The notes under the pieces are model-generated. The model saw only the letters and a list, made by a program, of their open reading frames with translations, ran no database searches and was not told the origin of the DNA. Position numbers and translations under genes: made by a program. From positions 3,340,078 to 3,404,077 of the forward strand of contig CM042088.1 in assembly GCA_023512835.1 (NCBI GenBank): a DNA stretch of 64,000 bases, in the 5' to 3' direction. Position 1 is the stretch's first letter; the number at the start of each line of letters is the position of its first letter. Source of the stretch: Taxillus chinensis (taxonomy: Eukaryota; Streptophyta; Magnoliopsida; Santalales; Loranthaceae). Of this stretch, positions 1 through 11,550 are shown one piece after another.

Positions 1-37
1 AGCGGCTAGGGTTTGTGATTTTTCAATTTGTTATTTT

Positions 38-657
38 TTTAACTGATATTTTTAAATTTTGGGCTTGGGAAAGCAACTCGGGTTTCAAAAAATCATGAAA
101 AAAAAAAATTGGACTCAGGCCGTCACAACGAGCAACCCCATGTCATTTTTATTTGAAAATGAACTCTTTTTTACACCAGACCTGCACCGCGCGTCTCGGA
201 ATTGCCTTATTACAGAAAAAATATTTTTGATTTTTTTAGAAATACTCCTGGAGGCAAATATATGCAATATATATATATATATATCAAAATTCTCATAATG
301 ATGAATAGATTAAGAAAATGAAGTTTGTGACCTGATCCGAAGTCTTATTTTTAATAGTGACCGCTAGTTTATTGTCATTAGCGGTCGAAACACAGTTTTG
401 ATTATAACGTTTTCGTTTGACCTCGAATTTGAATGCGATTGAAGGCGTTGATCATCGAATTTAATTCTCTATCACCTAAGACTAGATTTTTAGCATTTGA
501 ATGCCTTTTTAAAGAAGTCATCGAAATACACCCTTCGAATCGACGGTCACATCTCTTTATTTATCTGTACAAAGTGAATAACAAAGAGAAAAAAGTCTAA
601 AGCGGCAAATGAATGTGTATGTCCAACTCGGACAAAATAGGGTCCAACATTGGCAAT
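38..657 (-). repeat. Left arm of inverted pair: LTR-like repeat of Tat family, reversed
   Basis: This stretch read on the minus strand aligns along its length with the plus strand of 1615-2190. Shared landmarks include the edge motif TGTTGGACC, the block TTTATTTATCTGTACAAA, the block TTCTCTATCACCT and the block GACCTGATCCG. The edge motif faces the spacer, so this arm's 5' edge is near 657. The TGTTGGACC edge and a GTGATAGAG block followed by an AAGAAGTTATAG-like block also occur in the same order in the Tat-type LTRs at 21102 and 58677, which suggests a diverged member of that LTR family. No reliable ORF is present. It could be one half of a foldback element or a rearranged LTR; the sequence alone does not decide. 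Confidence 0.65.
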
Positions 658-1320
658 ATATAAACAGTTCATAACAAGCATTTTTACCTCACCGGCTACA
701 TGAACAGAACATGAACAAACCACATAGGATCTACATCCTCAGCCACACAAGCCACCATATCAACAGCCAAATAGGCTATCACATCCACCACCCCTCGGGC
801 TATCATAATCACAGCCTCTCAGGCTATCAAAATCACAGTGCCACAATACAAATAACAACGTGATATTACAAATTAACATATCATGCATACCAAACAATAC
901 ATAACTTAATGTGATGCCTCAATTCTATATCATACACACATGTACAACATAAACTTCATAACACTCATTCAATACCACATTTTCCCTATGATTCCCAATC
1001 CCAACAAATACCTCTAACGGTCCCCAACCCTTACAAACCAATTGCAGCTTACTACCATGAAGAACAACTATGAGTGAAATATGTCATTGAAGGCCAACAT
1101 TCATATAGGAGATCATACCTATATGAATTTACATATATATATATACATCTATATCATCACCTCAAGACCTAACCCTAGAATAGGTTCAAGAGAGTATAGA
1201 ATCCTTACCTTGAATTTGACTAAACTTAGGGTTTCAAATTGAAAGATCTTCCTTGCTCCTCTTCAATAGGCGTCTTCTACCGTCAAGAATGCAGCGGCAA
1301 CGATTAAACCAACAGTGCCT

Positions 1321-1322
<2 letters not shown>

Positions 1323-1367
<45 letters not shown>
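1323..1367. repeat. (CT)n microsatellite
   Basis: An uninterrupted run of about 22 CT dinucleotides, read directly from the sequence. It produces an artificial Arg-Glu repeat on the minus strand. Confidence 0.95.
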
Positions 1368-1368
<1 letters not shown>

Positions 1369-1436
1369 GACTTTGAAACAATACCCCAAACCCTAAAATC
1401 ACAAAACAAAGACATATATTGAAAATATGCTATCAC

Positions 1437-1612
1437 GGGGTTGACATCGACCAAAAACACCCTAGGATCGACCACATCAACCACTATTTTCATGTCGACC
1501 AGACACTTAGGTCGACCAACTTCCTTCTGGACATGGTCGGCATGCACCTGAATCGACCACATTGACCATGCATCGATCCCATGTCAACCAACTTTCCTGG
1601 TCGACCTCGACT
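1437..1612. repeat. Degenerate TCGACC-motif array
   Basis: The heptamer TCGACCA or a one-base variant (TTGACC, TCAACC) recurs about ten times in 175 bases with irregular spacing. Similar short TCGA-core arrays occur in other LTRs of this window (29150-29700, 41205-41400, 59220-59710), so this is probably the U3 part of an LTR fragment. Confidence 0.6.
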
Positions 1613-1614
1613 AT

Positions 1615-2190
1615 TGTTGGACCTCATTTTGTCCGGGTTGGACATACACATTCATTTTGTACAGATAAATAAAGAGACCTAACCGTCAATTCGAAGGGGG
1701 ATTTTAGTGACTTCTGTGAAAAGATTTTCAAACGCCAAAGAGCCAGTCCAAGGTGATAGAGAATCAAATTTGAGGATCGATGTCTTCGACCGCGCTCAAA
1801 TCTGAGGCCAAATAAAGAAGTTATAGTCAAAACTGTGTTTTGACCGCTAACGGCAATAAACTAGAGGCCAATATTCAAAATGACACTCCGGATCAGGTCA
1901 AGAACCTCATCTTCTTATTCCTTTCGTCATTCTGAGAATTTAGACGTATATATTGTATGTCTTTTCTCACATAGCTGAATTTTAAAAATAAAAAAAATCC
2001 TTTTTCAGTAATAAAGTGGTTTAGGGATGTACAGTACAATCTTGGCACAAAAATAAACTTATTTTCAATAAAAAAAAGATACGAGGTCGCTCATCATGAC
2101 GCCCCGAATCCAAAACTCATTTTTTCACATTTTATTGAAAATTGAATTGTTTTGTCGATCCCAAAAAACTCAAAATATCAGGTGTCATTT
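1615..2190 (+). repeat. Right arm of inverted pair: LTR-like repeat of Tat family
   Basis: It starts TGTTGGACC, like the Tat-type LTRs at 21102 and 58677, and matches the reverse complement of 38-657. It shares an order of blocks with the 58677 LTR: the TGTTGGACC edge, GGACATAC, a GTGATAGAG-like block, and AAGAAGTTATAG-like text. Its right edge runs into the short tandem repeat at 2173. No coding sequence is seen. Confidence 0.65.
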
Positions 2191-2232
2191 TCTTGATTTT
2201 TAAAATATCAGGTGTCAAAATATCAGGTGTCA
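2173..2232 (+). repeat. Three copies of a 15-base repeat
   Basis: AAAATATCAGGTGTC occurs three times, the second and third directly adjoining. It sits at the junction between the inverted-repeat arm and the decayed copia fragment. Confidence 0.85.
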
Positions 2233-2249
2233 AAACTGGTCTTGTCCGC

Positions 2250-3865
2250 TCTCAGTATCCAATGTCTCACTTTGTCTCTACCTCCAAGTTATCTCCTTGT
2301 TTCTCTGCTTTTGTTTCCTCTATTTCGTCTCTCCTCGTAGTGTTGCTGAAGCTCTTGCTCATCCTGGGTGGCGCCAAGCCATGAACGATGAGATGCAGGC
2401 TCTTCGTACTAATGCCACATGGGATCTCACTCCGTTACCCGCTGATAAACATGTTGTTGGGTGCCGTTAGGTTTCTACTGTGAAAGTTCATCCTGATGGT
2501 TCACTTGAACGCTTGAAGGCTCGTTTGGTGGCTAAGGGCTACACTCAGGTTTATGGTGTTGACTATGATGATACTTTTTCTCCGATAGCCAAGATTCTGT
2601 CTGTTCGAGTGTTTCTCTCTTTAGTTGTTCATTATGGATGGACTCTTCATCAACTCGATGTTAAAAATGCCTTTCTCCACGGTGACATTGCTGAGGAGGT
2701 TTATATGGAGCAACCTCCTAGTTTTGTTGCTCAGGGGGAGAATCTGGTTTGTCGTCTTCGAAAAGCTCTTTATGGGTTGAAACAGTCTCCACGGGCCTGG
2801 TTTGTCTGATTCAGTACAGCTCTTGTTGGCTTCGGTCTTCGGCAATGTGAGGTTGATCATTCTATGTTTAGCTCCTCTTCTGCTGCTGGCTGTGTTCTCT
2901 TGGTTGTATATGTTGATGATATTATTGTTACGGGAAGTGACAAGGACGGCATTCAACGTTTGAAACATTTTCTCTAGACTGAGTTTTGCACCAAGGATCT
3001 TGGTCGTTTGCGCTATTTCTTGGGGATAGAAGTGGCCTATTCTGGTTCCTCTATCTCTTTGTCGCAACGAAAGTATGTGTTGGATATACTCGATGAGGTT
3101 GGGTACTTAGGCGTCAAACCTGTTACTTCGCCTATGGATCAAAATGTCTGGTTAGATTCTGAGCATGGTGATTTGTTACATAACCCTGCTCAATATCGAA
3201 GATTAGTTGGTAAGTTAAACTATTTGATAGTAACCAGACCCGATATTGCTTTTGCTGTAAGCACTGTAAGCCAGTTTATGAGTGCTCCTCGCACTACCCA
3301 CTGGACTACAACATTGTGAATTGTCAAGTACTTGAAGGGAGCACCAGGACGAGGTCTTCTGTTTACCAAATAGGGTAATCTCAATATCCATGGTTATTCT
3401 GATTCTGACTGGGCAGGATGTCCGATTGATAGAAGATTCATTACTGGTTATTGTGTGTTTCTTGGTGGAAATCTTGTAGCATGGAAAAGTAAAAAACAAC
3501 ATGTAGTGTCACGATCTAGTGCAGAGGCTGAGTACAAAGCAATGGCATATGTCACAGGTGAACTAACATGGTTGATAATGTTGTTATCTAAAATTGGCTT
3601 ACCTTCTTCATGTGCCTCAGTATTGCATTGTGATAGTCAGTCTGCTATCTATATCGCTTCCAATCCGGTGTTCCATGAAAGGACGAAGCATATTGAAGTT
3701 AATTTTCATTTTGTATGAGAGAAGGTACAGAACAATGCAATTGAGCTCACCCACATTCGAACCGAACATCAACTTGCTGATCTTTTTACTAAATCTTTAG
3801 GAGGTAATCGTGTACATGAACTTTGTAACAAGTTGGGGCTGTTTGATATATATGCTCCAACTTGA
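2250..3865 (+). pseudogene. Ty1/copia pol fragment: reverse transcriptase and RNase H
   Basis: This is the 3' half of a copia polyprotein, which copies element RNA into DNA in the retrotransposon particle. A linker (YPMSHFVS...) is followed, after one frameshift near 2330, by the RT_2 domain: [42 protein letters not shown] and the catalytic YVDDI. RNase H follows with SDSDWAGC, SRSSAEAEY and CDSQSAI, then the tail QLADLFTK. One frame runs from about 2340 to 3865 with six premature stops (2468, 2807, 2975, 3317, 3371, 3716). Gag, protease and integrase are missing, so this is a truncated dead copy. It ends directly before a polypurine tract and LTR start. The clade within copia is uncertain (Ale/Ivana/Tork-like). 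Confidence 0.93.
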
Positions 3866-3872
3866 GGGGGAG
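3862..3872 (+). other. Polypurine tract of the copia fragment
   Basis: TTGAGGGGGAG lies at the end of the RNase H frame, next to TGTTGTAACG. This is the usual arrangement of plus-strand priming site and 3' LTR start in plant copia elements. Confidence 0.8.
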
Positions 3873-4210
3873 TGTTGTAACGTACACATTAAGGGCTTAC
3901 CATATTTGGAGTATGAGATGCTATATGTAAGGGTTGAGAGAATTATGTATAATAAGAAATATATTTGCTTTGCTCTCTCATCACGTCCAACCTCCTCTAC
4001 GCCACAGCCCACACCAGTGGACCATCCAGCTTATCCCTCCTCTCTCTCTTCTCCACACGACCAAACCATGGTCAAGTCTGGTACCCTCTCTCTCGGTCGC
4101 ACCCAAGCCAAGATCCCATAACCCAACCATGGTCAAGCCATCTCTCCACGCTGCCTTTAATAAACCCTAACCCGGCTTTCTATATAAACCCAAAAGAACA
4201 TCAATGATGG
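3873..4210 (+). repeat. Putative copia 3' LTR, right end undefined
   Basis: It begins TGTTGTAAC directly after the polypurine tract. A TATA-like TATATAAA lies at 4181-4188, about 310 bases in, which would fit an LTR promoter. No second LTR is present for comparison, so the right end is not fixed: it could be as near as about 3988 or well beyond 4300. Confidence 0.5.
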
Positions 4211-4620
4211 GGGGCTCGATTCATCACCCAGAAAAAAAAAATCAATTTCTCCTAAACCTTCTTCCCCAAACTCCATAGAGAGCCCCCCATCGGCCACCAT
4301 CACTCCCGAATGGAAACCACCTCTTTGGCTATCTCCGTTGCACCCCCAGTCCTACACGATTCCTCCTGAGCACCAGTCCACAGAACTGACGATTCCCGAC
4401 CGCGGCGCGCACCACCCCCACGATGCTGCCATGCCAACCTGCTGATGCCGACTACGCTAACCGTGCGGTGCATCTCTGCCTTCTAGCGATGACTGCCGCA
4501 GCCGTGGCGCGCCTCTGCCTTCCTGCAACGACATCTTCAATCACGTCTATAGCCGCCGCCCTCCACTAACGTTCCCGTCTACACCCAGAGGCACCATTCC
4601 TCGCTGAAGCCCTTCATCCC

Positions 4621-4860
4621 TCCACGACATCGTTAGCCAACGTGACCCCTCCAAACACCAGTCCACGGCAGCGATGATCTCAACCACAACGTGCACCTCA
4701 TCCACGACATTGCTAGCTGGTGCGGCCCCTCCAAACGCCAGTCTATGGCACCAACGAGCTCAACGAAGGCGTGCGCCTATTCCACGATGTTGCCACACCA
4801 ACACCACCATTGACTGAGAAGCCACCCTCACCAAGGCCTCATTGAAGAGACGCAATTCTT
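4621..4860 (+). repeat. 80-base tandem repeat, three diverged copies
   Basis: Copies start at 4621, 4701 and 4781, each opening with TCCACGA and containing a CCCCTCCAAAC-GCCAGTC-like core. The C-rich region 4300-4860 around it has no continuous open frame. It may belong to LTR U5 or leader sequence of the copia fragment, or be unrelated. Confidence 0.7.
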
Positions 4861-5489
4861 CACTCCTTCGCTGCCCTGTGTCTCCCGATTCTACTCAAAC
4901 TGTCTAGACAACCCATTTTGGTTTGTGAGGGTGAAGAAATGTTGGTTGTAGGGTTTGTTTAATATGATTCTTGGGTCGTTAATGTTGATTGTGTAGTATT
5001 TGATATATGCTAGTTCTGGCTATACATTGGTCTCTTTTGTTTCGTTTTTGTTTTCTCGTATCGTTTTCTGGTTATATTATCTGGTGTTCTTTTCCTAGTG
5101 TTGTTCTGCATGCTAGTATCATTTTGGTTTGTGTTAGTGTTCTGTTCTAGGTCTGTTCTGTCCTTGGTATACACTGGTTTTGTTTCGTTTTTGGTTTGAG
5201 CGTTGCATATGTTGTTGTATGTTCTGTTTTAGGAAGCTCAGTTTTGCTCTGCTTTTGTGTTATTAAACCTGGATTCATGCGTACATATTAAACAACCCCT
5301 ATTTTCACAAAATCTCTATTTTTTACCAAATGTTTACAGGTTTAATTCATGGAAAGTTCAAAATAATATCTAGTTTTCACCACAATATTTTCCTCCAAAG
5401 ATGTAAGGTTTCTTGTCATAGAAAAATTGTTCTTAGATTTGTGTTGAATACCTCATTCGGGGTGAGATTAGTGTTGTGGGCATGCAAGG
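4861..5489. other. Noncoding T/G-rich stretch
   Basis: No gene, domain or mobile-element boundary is recognised here. The stretch 4990-5290 is rich in GTTTTG and TTCTG phrases. The small plus-strand ORF at 5330-5599 has no recognisable motif and overlaps the following minisatellite. Confidence 0.4.
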
Positions 5490-5765
5490 CATCGAGGGCA
5501 GTGGTCTATGTTGAGGCAGTTGGGGCATCATCTACGTCGAAGAAGACGCTAAGGAGGTTAGGGGTCTCGTCAAGATCTCATCAGCATCAAGGCAGTTAGG
5601 GGCATTGTCAAGATCTCATTGGTGTCATCCCTGTCAAGGCGGGTGTCATTAAGATCTCGTATATGCCATCTGCATTGATGTGGTCAAAGGCATCGTCTAT
5701 GTTAACACAGTCGAGGTGGGTGTCAAGTTGTCATCGAGATCTTGTCAGCGTCGAGAAGAATGGCT
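5490..5765 (+). repeat. Degenerate minisatellite, about 35-50 base unit
   Basis: Phrases such as GTCAAGATCTC, AGGCAGTTAGGGGC and GGCGGGTGTCA recur at irregular 35-50 base spacing. The repeats are too diverged for an exact unit by eye. No open frame spans them. Confidence 0.55.
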
Positions 5766-7164
5766 AAGCGCGCAAGATGAGTTTGAGCGTCAAGAAGAAC
5801 CACGCGGCATGTGAGATGAGTTTGAGATGCATTCTGGCGTAATGTGCATATATGGATACAAAGGAGTGCTATTTCAAATTATGTACGTGATGACCAATAA
5901 TTGGCTACTATTTAGGGGTATTTTTTAAAGCATAACAAGTTTGAAGATTTTCCCTTCCTTCATTTGAGTTATGTGTTTTCTCCAATAAAACACAACATTA
6001 AAAAAAAGAAAAGAAAAAAATCTTTAAATCGATTATGCCCTAAAATTACTTTCTTCAATTAGTATTAATTTAATTTTGTAATTAAAAAATCCCTTAAATT
6101 CTTAATTTCTTCTTTTCTTAATTTTCATTAAACAAGTGTTTAAATAGGTTAAATTAAATGTAATAAGTTTTTCGGTAGAGAATGATTTAGGTTAAGCCAC
6201 CAATTATACTTAGTTTCAATTTTATTTTGAAATACATGTGACAAATATCCTTTTTAAATTGGTGTTATTGCCAAAACAGACAATGAATTTTGATTCAACA
6301 TTTTTTGTGCTTGTTTTTACTTTTGTTTTAGTTTTTTTTTTAGGAAATTATGAGGTATTTTTAGTTTTATTTTGCAAGTTTTCTTTTTTTTTTAGTTTCT
6401 TTTAAAAAAAACTTTCTGCAAGGTTTTCTTTTCAAACCATTTCTTTGCCTTCAGTTTCATTCTTTTTTTCTTTTTTGCAGTTTTATAACATGATCCATTT
6501 GAAGAAGAACTAATAGACTTTGATCAAAAGGTTAAGCGGAACTTGAGGCATCATCTTCAACAAATTCCCTACTCTTTGTTAAATAATAGGGAAAATAATT
6601 TTAAAAAAAAAATTATAAAAGTCATATTTAACTTCTTCCAAATGTTTTATACCATATTTTTTAATATATCAAAAATACTATTAAATTCCTATTATTATTA
6701 AATTATAACAAAAAATTATCAATCGTATAGTCCTTAATAACTTAACTTCAAGGTTGAACCTCAACACCTTCAGAGCTTCATCAAACCAGAAAGTCAACAA
6801 GAAAGTTCCACCTGTCAAAAACAGGGTCATGATATTGGATTGGAATGAATTACCTGATTCATTAACCGGATTGATATGTCAGATGATGTATTTGGACACA
6901 AGGATTTATTAATTGTTTTCGTGATAGATACGTGTTTTAAAAAAACTTTGAGAATATAAAAAAAATGTCTTCCAACCACTCTGTATTCATTTGTTTGCCA
7001 CCAAATTCGCTCGCATGCCCCCAAATCTAGAGATCCCTTGGCAGCAATTCCGCTCACCTCCCAGAACCTACTCCTTCGCTACTGCACTACCTAGATCCTT
7101 CATCATTCATCCTCTATCTACCTTCTCTCTCTTATGGTATTCTATAGCGTAGCAAGGGTTCTCC
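5766..7164. other. AT-rich noncoding DNA
   Basis: The stretch has long T or A runs (6310-6480, 6600-6720) and no recognisable coding region or element ends on either strand. Confidence 0.4.
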
Positions 7165-8470
7165 CGATTTTTATTCTCATTTTTAATATCATTAATTACT
7201 GATTAATCTATTTAAATATAAATTAATGATTTAGTTTTCGTTAATTAATTAAGAAATTAATATTTAATTCGGTCATTAGTAATTAATTAATAATATAATC
7301 AAAAATTAATATTTCATTAATGTTATTAGTAATTATAATTAAAATTAGTATGTCATTAATGTCATTAGTAACTAAAATCGGGAATTAGTATGTCATTAAT
7401 GACATTAGTAATTAAAACCAAGAATTAGTAATCAATCAGGAATATAATTAAGGAATTTATATTCCTTAATTACAAATTAATATTTTTGACTAAGTGTTAA
7501 AATTTTGGGAATTAAATTTCGTTAATGGATTAATTATTATCATTATGATTTTGTAATATACTAATTAAGAATTACTGCATTAATGTCATTATAATTAGGA
7601 ATTAAAATTTCATTTTGAGAATTAATTTACTAATTTTCAAACGATAATTAAAGATTCGGTTTAGAAATTAAAGTACTAATTTTCAAACTGAAATGAAAAT
7701 TAAAATTTCGGTTCAGAAATTAATGACTAATTCTCGAATTGAACTCTTCGATTCGGGAATTAAAGTAATAATTTCCAAATCGAAGTGAGAATTAAAGCTT
7801 TGGTTTGAAAATTAAAGAACTAATTCTCGAACCAAACGCTTTGGTTCGGGAATTAAAGCACTAATTCTCAAACATAAAGGTATGGTTCGGGAATTAAAGC
7901 ACTAATTCTTGAACCAAACGCTTCAATTTTGGAGTTGAAGCATTAATTTTTGAATAGAAATGAAAATTAAAGCTTCGGTTCAGAATTTTAAGCATTAATT
8001 TTCGAACCGAAGTGAGAATTAAAGCTTCAGTTTAAAAATTAAAATTCTAAAAATTCTGAATCGAAACTTTAATTCTTGTCTTGTAAATTAAAATATCATT
8101 AATTATTAATTACTATATTTAAATATAAATTAATCATTGTAATTTATATAATTTAATTAGAATCAAAAATTATTATTTCCTTAATTAATTAAGGGATTAG
8201 TATTTGGTTAATGTCATTAGTAATTATAATCGGGAATTAGTAATTAATTATGAATATAATTAAGAAATTTATATTCCTTAATTACGAGTTAATATTTTTG
8301 ACCGGGAATTAAAATTTCAGGAATTAAAATAGGAAATTAAATTTAGTTAAAGTATTATTTATATTTTTGTTAATGCACTAATTAAAATGTTATTAATTAT
8401 TGATTATTGTATTATAAAATTAAAAATTATAAATATCATTATAATCAGGAATTAAAATTTAATATCCGAA
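7165..8470. repeat. AT-rich duplicated block with internal GAATTAAAG repeats
   Basis: The segment 7165-7600 reappears in diverged form at about 8085-8470, at a spacing of 815-920 bases. A shared landmark is an AATATAATTAAG block followed by a TTTATATTCCTTAATTAC block (near 7441 and 8254). Between them (7600-8060) is an array with a unit of about 50 bases combining GAATTAAAG, CTAATTCTC and GAACC(A/G)AA(G/C)CTT. No coding sequence or terminal repeats were found. Confidence 0.7.
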
Positions 8471-9930
8471 ATCATGTTCGCTAGAAGAAGGAAGAGGGGG
8501 AGACTAAATCCGTATATTTCAAATATGATCCATAAAACGTGTGGTGTTAAAAAAATAGCGCATAGTATTTTTGCTATCATGCTAGATGACTCGTTAAAGT
8601 ATCATGTTAGAACGACACGTAGATCCGACTCTAATTCCGGTAATTTTATCCTATGACAAATATTAATTGTCAAAAATTTGTAGCCTCACGAAATCAACAT
8701 CAAAACATTCATATTCGCAAAAACCTCTCACCGATTGACCAACAATTCAAGGAACAGATAATGCAATGATTTTGCTTTTTTTATTTGAGCTTTTAGCACA
8801 CCAAAACATTTTCGATCTCAATTTCGTGCCCCGCAGATGATTTGTCCAATTACAAAGTAAAGATCGTGGGTTAATCTCGTGAATGACCACCATGTCACAT
8901 GTCCCATGCGAAGATGAAGAGGAATTTTCAAGAGTGAAGAGAAATTTTCGATAAAATAGTGTAAATTATAAAAAATAATTTAAAAAAAATTTTTAAAAAA
9001 AAATGTTAATCTCGTGAATGACCAAGTCCCATGCGAAGATGATCCTCTACGACATCTAGATATAGGCAATCCTTTTCCCTTTCTTTTTTTAATCTAAGGT
9101 CTATAGAGAGAACTAATACAATAAGCATTAGAAGAAATAAGCAGTACACAATTTATATATATATATATATATTCATACATAATTTGATTAAAAAACTTTT
9201 TTAATTAACGAAGATGTACGCTGCTACATGCCCGATATTACGAGGTATTTAAATGTATAATTCGAAGAAATGTGAAGACATCGATCCAGAAATGACGAAA
9301 ACCCGGGTACTTTCCTGTAATTTACCCTAAAAAAATCCAAAGCATAACATCTCTAAAAAGCCAATTGTTGATGTAAAATCAATATGAACCCTGACAAAAT
9401 ATTCATTCAACATGAAAAACTTCAGCCAACACTCCTACCGGTTGTCACAATTGCAATTGCACAAACACAACTCATTCGTCACATGCCAGTTTGAGATCAG
9501 AGGTGCGGATTCCACATGCATCATCATGACTTTTTTAGTGATTTGCAACTGATCCTCCATTTACCCCCAGAGGTCATATGCATCATGCCGTCTTTTTTGT
9601 AATCATCCATTCATCCCTAGAGGGTTCAACATTTGGATCTACGAAATTTCAAAAATCTGAAAGATAAATGCAGCCAAACAAATAGGCTGTAGATGAATGA
9701 TAGCCAACAGAAGCCATAGCTCAAGGATTCTTTGATTATAACAACCGCATCATGGTTGGCACAATTTGATAAAATAGTGCAAGCCAACCAACAAAACACA
9801 TTCCTACAGAATCTTTATTCAAATTAGAAATTCAGAGCATTCATATGTTTAGAGTACAAAAAAACACTTCAACAAAATAAAGGTAGAGCTTTATTCACAC
9901 TGCCAGTTTCATTCAGATAACTTTCGCCAA
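8471..9930. other. Noncoding region with a short direct repeat
   Basis: A phrase of about 45 bases (TTAATCTCGTGAATGACCA ... CCATGCGAAGATGA) occurs near 8870 and again near 9004, about 134 bases apart. An (AT)n run lies near 9152-9172. If the spliced model of the host gene is right, the part below 9935 would be its 3' untranslated region; an AATAAA on the minus strand near 9890 fits that. No other gene is recognised. Confidence 0.4.
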
Positions 9931-9934
9931 GATG

Positions 9935-9941
9935 TTAATTC
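9935..9941 (-). other. Candidate terminal coding exon of the host gene at 18275-18546
   Basis: On the minus strand a good acceptor (pyrimidine-rich tract ending TGTGCAG at 9947-9942) precedes GAATTAA. Joined to the donor at 18275/18274, the frame reads through one Arg and one Asn codon into TAA, giving a 92-residue protein. An AATAAA lies about 45 bases downstream. This is an inference from splice signals only; the exon adds just two codons, so homology cannot test it. Confidence 0.3.
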
Positions 9942-9944
9942 CTG

Positions 9945-11198
9945 CACACATTAAGAAAAAAATAATGATACCAAGATTCTACAGAATATAATTTTGTTTC
10001 ATCTTAATGGTGTCAAGTCTGAAAATAACAAAACTTTTAACTTCAAGAGCACAGCAAGGAGTTCATGCATATCAGACCCTAAATAGAGGATAAAGTTACT
10101 GTGTCAGTGAGAAAGTCATGCAATGCAATATTTTAGTGACGGAAAGTGCATATGAGACAGACGCCCTCCTAAATAGGTATGATAATGGCAAGTCAAACAA
10201 GGATTTGTTCAGCATTTCAATAAATAGATAAGCCTATTTCAAGTATTTAGCTATAATATAGCTAAGCGTGTATGTCTAAATATCTTTGTTTTTTTTTTAT
10301 GAGTATAAAAAAAAAGGTAGATCTAAATATCTTTGTTTCTTTTAAGAAAGATGTAGATCAAAATTTCTGGACAAGCTTGGTTTCAAAGAAAAAGGTAAAT
10401 TTTATTTTAAAAAAATCAAGGCAATGTCCTAAGGCATATATAAAATACGCCCAAAAGGCAAAACGAAGAGTCAGAGATCCGTAATAGGAATTGAACCTTG
10501 TTAAAATCCCTTGAACAATAAATCAGTGGGAAAAACATATAACGGTAAGAGAGGGTGAACATAACAATTTTAAACCACGATTCCCAGGACCAATGTAGTA
10601 CAGAAACTTTAGGCAAAGACCCATGCCAATGCTAAAACCTTTGGAGCAAACACATCTTGAGTTGTAATATACTAACACATGCATTTATGTTGAAAGCTTT
10701 TGAACATTTCTCACAAAGATTTCACATTGCTTCGTTAACACTAACATTAATGGAACATTTCTAATATGAATGCCCTTAGTCAATTGATAGATAGTATAAA
10801 GTCCAGAAGTAATATACTTGTAGGGTTAAATGTTGTGCTGGTAATAGATGATACCTTCTGGGTATAAAAAAAAAAGGAAACCTGCATGACTTACAGCAAA
10901 AAAAGCGAAAAACTAGTATGTCAATCTCAATGCAGCACTACATAATATGAATCATTGAAAACTAAATGAGTCAAATAGCGCTAAGAGTCCATCGCCAGGT
11001 GCCAGCACAATTCAACCTCCAACGATGAAGTTTTATGCTACTCTTCATGTTAAAGAAACAGTGAAAGATGTGATTGAAGTGTCTGTGTGGCACAGGAGTT
11101 GCACAAAAGACAATATCATGCTCCAAGTAACAAAAACAAGAAAAGGCAAAAAAGTGAATAAAATCGTAAATTTTCCATTCCAATTGTGCATTTTCAGT
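9945..11198. other. Gene-free DNA, possibly intron of the host gene
   Basis: No protein domain or element boundary is recognised. TCTAAATATCTTTGTTT occurs twice about 50 bases apart (10275 and 10323). The small ORFs here have no family motif. The gypsy insertion begins immediately to the right. Confidence 0.35.
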
Positions 11199-11203
11199 AC
11201 AAG

Positions 11204-11549
11204 TGTAAGGATTCACAATCCCTAGATTAAATAAGGAAGAAGATCACATGAAAAAACAACTTCTATTGATTAAAAGGGAAAATTCGAGCATTCCTGAGCT
11301 CCGATTACAAGATTCACCTTCATGCATTTTCTTAGATTCCTCCCCGATGAGAATCCGGGTGTTAAAATACAGCATTAACAACACTAACCACAAAGACGTT
11401 ACAACAGTGCAACAACCGAATAACAAAACAATACAAACAACAATTACAACAACATTTAGTTAATGACTAGAACGACACCGTTCCAACTACGAGCCTCTAC
11501 CACACTCTTCGGAACTACTAAGCTACACTAGCACTTCGGGTCATAACTG
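11204..11549 (-). repeat. 3' LTR of the gypsy chromovirus
   Basis: 346 bases starting TGTAAGGATT on the plus strand, matching 17766-18108. The inner terminal base is changed (TCATAACT against TCATAACA in the other copy), so the terminal TG of this LTR in element orientation has become AG. Confidence 0.93.
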
Positions 11550-11550
11550 T

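Larger units (their letters stand above)
658..1614. other. Spacer between the inverted arms, noncoding
   Basis: About 960 bases lie between the two inverted arms. The stretch holds short imperfect repeats of the phrase GGCTATCA (about 770-840), a CT microsatellite and a TCGACC-rich array. Around 1150-1230 the text resembles the R-U5 part of a plant gypsy LTR, but no polypurine tract or primer site was found. No convincing gene is seen on either strand; the minus ORF over 1263-1562 is driven by the CT run. Confidence 0.5.

Noticed and set aside
1263..1562. 99-residue minus frame with Arg-Glu repeat
   Set aside because: The Arg-Glu run is the translated CT microsatellite; no family motif.
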